Below, piece by piece: positions 14,860 through 16,917 of a stretch of 16,917 nt of DNA (its first letter is position 1; each line of letters begins with the position of its first letter). Position numbers and translations under genes: made by a program. The DNA comes from Oceanospirillales bacterium (GTDB lineage Bacteria > Pseudomonadota > Gammaproteobacteria > Xanthomonadales > SZUA-36): positions 1 through 16,917 of the forward strand of contig QIKG01000211.1 of assembly GCA_003232965.1 (NCBI GenBank), read 5' to 3'. The notes under the pieces are model-generated. The model saw only the letters and a list, made by a program, of their open reading frames with translations. It was not told the origin of the DNA and did no database searches.

Positions 14860-15735
14860 ATGTTTACAGGCAGTATAGTTGCATTGGTAACCCCGATGCA
14901 TGCGGATGGTTCAATTGACTGGTGTTCACTGGAGAATTTAATCGATTGGCATTTGCAAACAGGTACTGACGCACTGGTTATTGCGGGAACCACCGGTGAA
15001 TCTGCAGTACTCAGCGAATCAGAGTATCAACAGCTACTTGAGGTGTCGCTTGCCCGGGTAGCGGGGCGCTGTCCGCTGATAGCAGGCTGTGGAGGCCCGG
15101 CAACTGCCAGCGTTATCAACACCACCAAGCTGGCTATGAAGTTGGGTGTGGACGGGGCGTTAGTTGTCACCCCATATTACAATCGCCCTCCGCAAGCGGG
15201 GTTGGTGGCGCATTACCAGGCTGTATCAGATGCCTGTGATATTCCCTTGATACTATATAATGTACCCGCGCGTACGGGAGTAGACCTCAGTCCTGACAGT
15301 GTGGCCGAACTTTATCAGCGAGATAATATCCTCGCATTTAAAGAAGCCAACCCAATAGCGGGCAGAATGCCTGAGCTGGTGGCTCGGTTTTCCGATCAAC
15401 TGGTGTTACTAAGTGGTGATGACCCTACCGCTTGCGAGAGTCTAGCTGCTGGTGCGAAGGGTGTAATCTCGGTTATTAATAACCTTATCCCCGCTAGCTT
15501 TTCACAAATGGTAAAATTAGCATTATCTGGTGACCTGGATGGCGCACGCGCCCTTGATCAACGCTTTCAGCTGCTATATGCTGCTGCAGCGCTTAGCTCA
15601 AACCCAATACCGATCAAGTGGGCACTGTATAAATTAGGTAAAATAGACAGTGGCATTCGTCTGCCCCTGTTACCCCTTGAGACACCACTGCGAGCTGAAT
15701 TGGATGCCGCATTGTTGAGCTTGGAAACACTATAG
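14860..15735 (+). CDS. dapA: 4-hydroxy-tetrahydrodipicolinate synthase DapA
   Basis: First committed step of lysine and meso-diaminopimelate synthesis: condenses pyruvate with aspartate semialdehyde. The 291-residue TIM barrel keeps the catalytic set at the E. coli positions: Thr44 and Thr45 in GTTGES, Tyr107 in TPYYNRP, Tyr133 and Arg138 in YNVPARTG, and the Schiff-base Lys161 in AFKEAN. The residues after the lysine read EANPIAGRM rather than the common EATGD. The ATG follows AGGTGATGAT. bamC starts 11 bases downstream, the classic dapA-bamC arrangement. The typical third gene purC is absent. Confidence 0.96.
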   Translation: MFTGSIVALVTPMHADGSIDWCSLENLIDWHLQTGTDALVIAGTTGESAVLSESEYQQLLEVSLARVAGRCPLIAGCGGPATASVINTTKLAMKLGVDGALVVTPYYNRPPQAGLVAHYQAVSDACDIPLILYNVPARTGVDLSPDSVAELYQRDNILAFKEANPIAGRMPELVARFSDQLVLLSGDDPTACESLAAGAKGVISVINNLIPASFSQMVKLALSGDLDGARALDQRFQLLYAAAALSSNPIPIKWALYKLGKIDSGIRLPLLPLETPLRAELDAALLSLETL

Positions 15736-15746
15736 AAGATTTTTAT

Positions 15747-16385
15747 ATGAAAAAAGTATTATTGTTAGTGCTGAGTGTATTGCTACTGCTGGCTTTGACA
15801 GCATGTGGCAGATCTGAAAAACGGCAAACGGCGTACATTCGGGCAGCAGAAGTCTCGCGCCTGGAAGTTCCTACTGATCTTGATCCGCCAAGGACAGATA
15901 CAGCAGTAAATCCGGCAATTGCAGCTAATGACTTACCGACGGTAAATGCTGAGCCTGAAAGCACGCTGCCACCTCTAGTTTTATCCAGTGGGCAATTGGA
16001 AAATTCCAATGTAACTATCGGTTATAGCGCCCAGGGTACCTATCTGTTGCTGGAAGATACGCTGGCATCAACTTGGAGGCGCGTAGGCCTGAGCTTGCCG
16101 CGTATGGATCTGAGCAATATAGAAACTAATGAGGCGGGCCTGACATACGATTTTGATTATGTACACCAGCGAGTTGAGTACGATAAAACTGTCTGGGAAA
16201 CAATGAAATTTTGGCAGAACCACCAGGGCCCCGACTATTCGGGCAGGTATCGTCTACAGCTGAAGGAAGTAGGCAAGGGTAGGCGTATGCATACACGAAT
16301 CTATTTGCAGGATGCCATCGGCCAACCGGTAGATGCTGCCGCTGCAGGTGTTGTGTTTGGTTTGTTCCTCGAACGGCTGGGGTAA
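15747..16385 (+). CDS. bamC: Outer-membrane assembly lipoprotein BamC, short form
   Basis: Non-essential lipoprotein of the BAM complex that inserts beta-barrels into the outer membrane. The lipobox LTAC gives lipidation at Cys20; Gly follows, so there is no inner-membrane retention signal. An unstructured N-terminal segment includes SRLEVPTDLDPP, the BamC region that wraps BamD. The protein has 212 residues against 344 in E. coli. Only one helix-grip domain (about 100-212) follows the linker. Its ending, SGRYRLQLKEVG to GLFLERLG, resembles the E. coli C-terminal domain, so the middle domain appears to be missing. Position directly after dapA supports the identity strongly. Confidence 0.87.
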   Translation: MKKVLLLVLSVLLLLALTACGRSEKRQTAYIRAAEVSRLEVPTDLDPPRTDTAVNPAIAANDLPTVNAEPESTLPPLVLSSGQLENSNVTIGYSAQGTYLLLEDTLASTWRRVGLSLPRMDLSNIETNEAGLTYDFDYVHQRVEYDKTVWETMKFWQNHQGPDYSGRYRLQLKEVGKGRRMHTRIYLQDAIGQPVDAAAAGVVFGLFLERLG

Positions 16386-16433
16386 GGGATAAGGCCTTAA
16401 GCTTTCTCGGTAGTCTCGCAAAAGAATGTAATT

Positions 16434-16467
16434 AAGCTGTTGATTAAGTGATTAAATCAATAGGCTT
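16434..16467. terminator. Possible bidirectional hairpin between bamC and fdxA
   Basis: AAGC/GCTT and TTGATT/AATCAA pair as a 10-bp stem interrupted by a small internal loop, between two convergent genes. The stretch after it (TCTTATC) is only weakly T-rich, so termination is uncertain. Confidence 0.25.
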
Positions 16468-16469
16468 TC

Positions 16470-16793
16470 TTATCGCTCCAGGTGTTTTAGTTTGTCCGGC
16501 ACACCTTCCCATTCTTTCGCATCTTCTGGCGCGGCTTTCATTTCGGTAATCACCGGCCACAGCAGTGTGAGCTCGGCGTTTAATTCAAGGAAATGTTCCT
16601 GATCTTTGGGTAAATCGTCATCAGGGTAAATCGCGCCGATAGGGCATTCCGGTTCACATAATGTACAATCAATACATTCTTCCGGGTCGATGACCAGAAA
16701 ATTCGGTCCTTCATAGAAGCAGTCAACCGGACAGACTTCAACACAGTCGGTGTATTTGCATTTAATACAATTATCAGTTACTACAAATGTCAT
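16470..16793 (-). CDS. fdxA: 7Fe ferredoxin FdxA (3Fe-4S/4Fe-4S)
   Basis: Low-potential electron carrier of the Azotobacter ferredoxin I type, 107 residues. Cys9, Cys17 and Cys50 would hold the 3Fe-4S cluster; Cys21, Cys40, Cys43 and Cys46 would hold the 4Fe-4S cluster. Cys12 and Cys25 correspond to the non-ligand cysteines of ferredoxin I. The long acidic C-terminal tail (from about residue 60, YPDDDLPKDQEHFLELN onward) is family-typical. In many relatives fdxA lies next to mutS or rpoS; here the neighbours are bamC and an unknown region. It converges with bamC. Confidence 0.96.
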   Translation of the reverse strand: MTFVVTDNCIKCKYTDCVEVCPVDCFYEGPNFLVIDPEECIDCTLCEPECPIGAIYPDDDLPKDQEHFLELNAELTLLWPVITEMKAAPEDAKEWEGVPDKLKHLER

Positions 16794-16872
16794 AAACTTA
16801 ACCTGTTTTGGCGCTGCTCAGGAAATTCAAATTCAGGTTTCCGCCTAAATGGGCAACATTCCTGATCATTTA

Positions 16873-16917
16873 ATGAATGCAAAAATCAACCATCTAGTGA
16901 CTTTCATCTTTGCGGTG
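16873..16917 (+). CDS. Possible start of a gene running off the right edge
   Basis: From ATG 16873 the frame stays open to the window end, reading MNAKINHLVTFIFAV. A charged start followed by a hydrophobic run could be the beginning of a signal peptide. There is no clear Shine-Dalgarno, and 15 codons are too few to be sure. It would be divergent from fdxA. Confidence 0.2.
   Translation, partial: MNAKINHLVTFIFAV

Noticed and set aside
16850..16860. CCTAAAT near the right edge as a possible third MITE end
   Set aside because: Only seven bases match and the rest of the inverted repeat is absent.

Overview
The window comes from a gammaproteobacterial chromosome of moderate GC. Several family signatures support this: EpmA, BamC encoded next to DapA, BepA, TusE, FdxA of the Azotobacter ferredoxin I type, and a CpxRA-like pair. 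Gene content and sequence style would fit a marine or aquatic lineage near Cellvibrionales, but that placement is only an inference. Most of the window is ordinary housekeeping and envelope-maintenance DNA, densely packed, with many short overlaps between genes. No phage, CRISPR array, tRNA or rRNA gene was found.

Layout. Positions 1-2074 (+) hold a CpxR-like response regulator, cut by the left edge, overlapping a CpxA-like histidine kinase. Positions 2100-6972 (-) hold, in transcription order, bepA (periplasmic M48 protease), phoB, ppx (exopolyphosphatase) and epmA (EF-P lysyl ligase); ppx and epmA overlap by four bases and no phoR is present. Positions 7020-8372 (+) are a sulfur relay and thiol block: a protein that reads as a TusD-TusC fusion, overlapping tusE, then grxC. 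An exported protein of unknown function follows at 8421-9536 (-). Next comes an NAD-type isocitrate dehydrogenase at 9677-10681 (+).

Positions 10685-12638 are the accessory part. Two almost identical 155/158-bp non-autonomous elements (MITE-like) lie in the same orientation on either side of a lone outer-membrane beta-barrel gene. Each element has near-perfect terminal inverted repeats and its own 5-bp target duplication (TATCA and TTATA). The ends resemble those of IS1380-family elements. The second copy sits 45 bp upstream of perM (12679-13752, +).

Positions 13839-14717 (-) hold bcp (peroxiredoxin) followed by a decayed remnant of a PIN-PhoH ATPase gene. In the remnant the start of the PIN domain is joined to the extreme C-terminus, and the reading frame is broken as well. 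dapA and a short bamC follow at 14860-16385 (+). fdxA lies at 16470-16793 (-), and a possible gene start runs off the right edge.

Working together: envelope stress sensing (Cpx-like), outer-membrane assembly quality control (BepA, BamC) and a barrel protein form one theme. Phosphate and polyphosphate control (PhoB, Ppx) is a second. Thiol and sulfur chemistry (Tus, GrxC, Bcp, FdxA) is a third. I see no convincing undescribed multi-gene system. The items most worth a second look are the paired elements, the TusD-TusC fusion without TusB, and the collapsed phoH gene.
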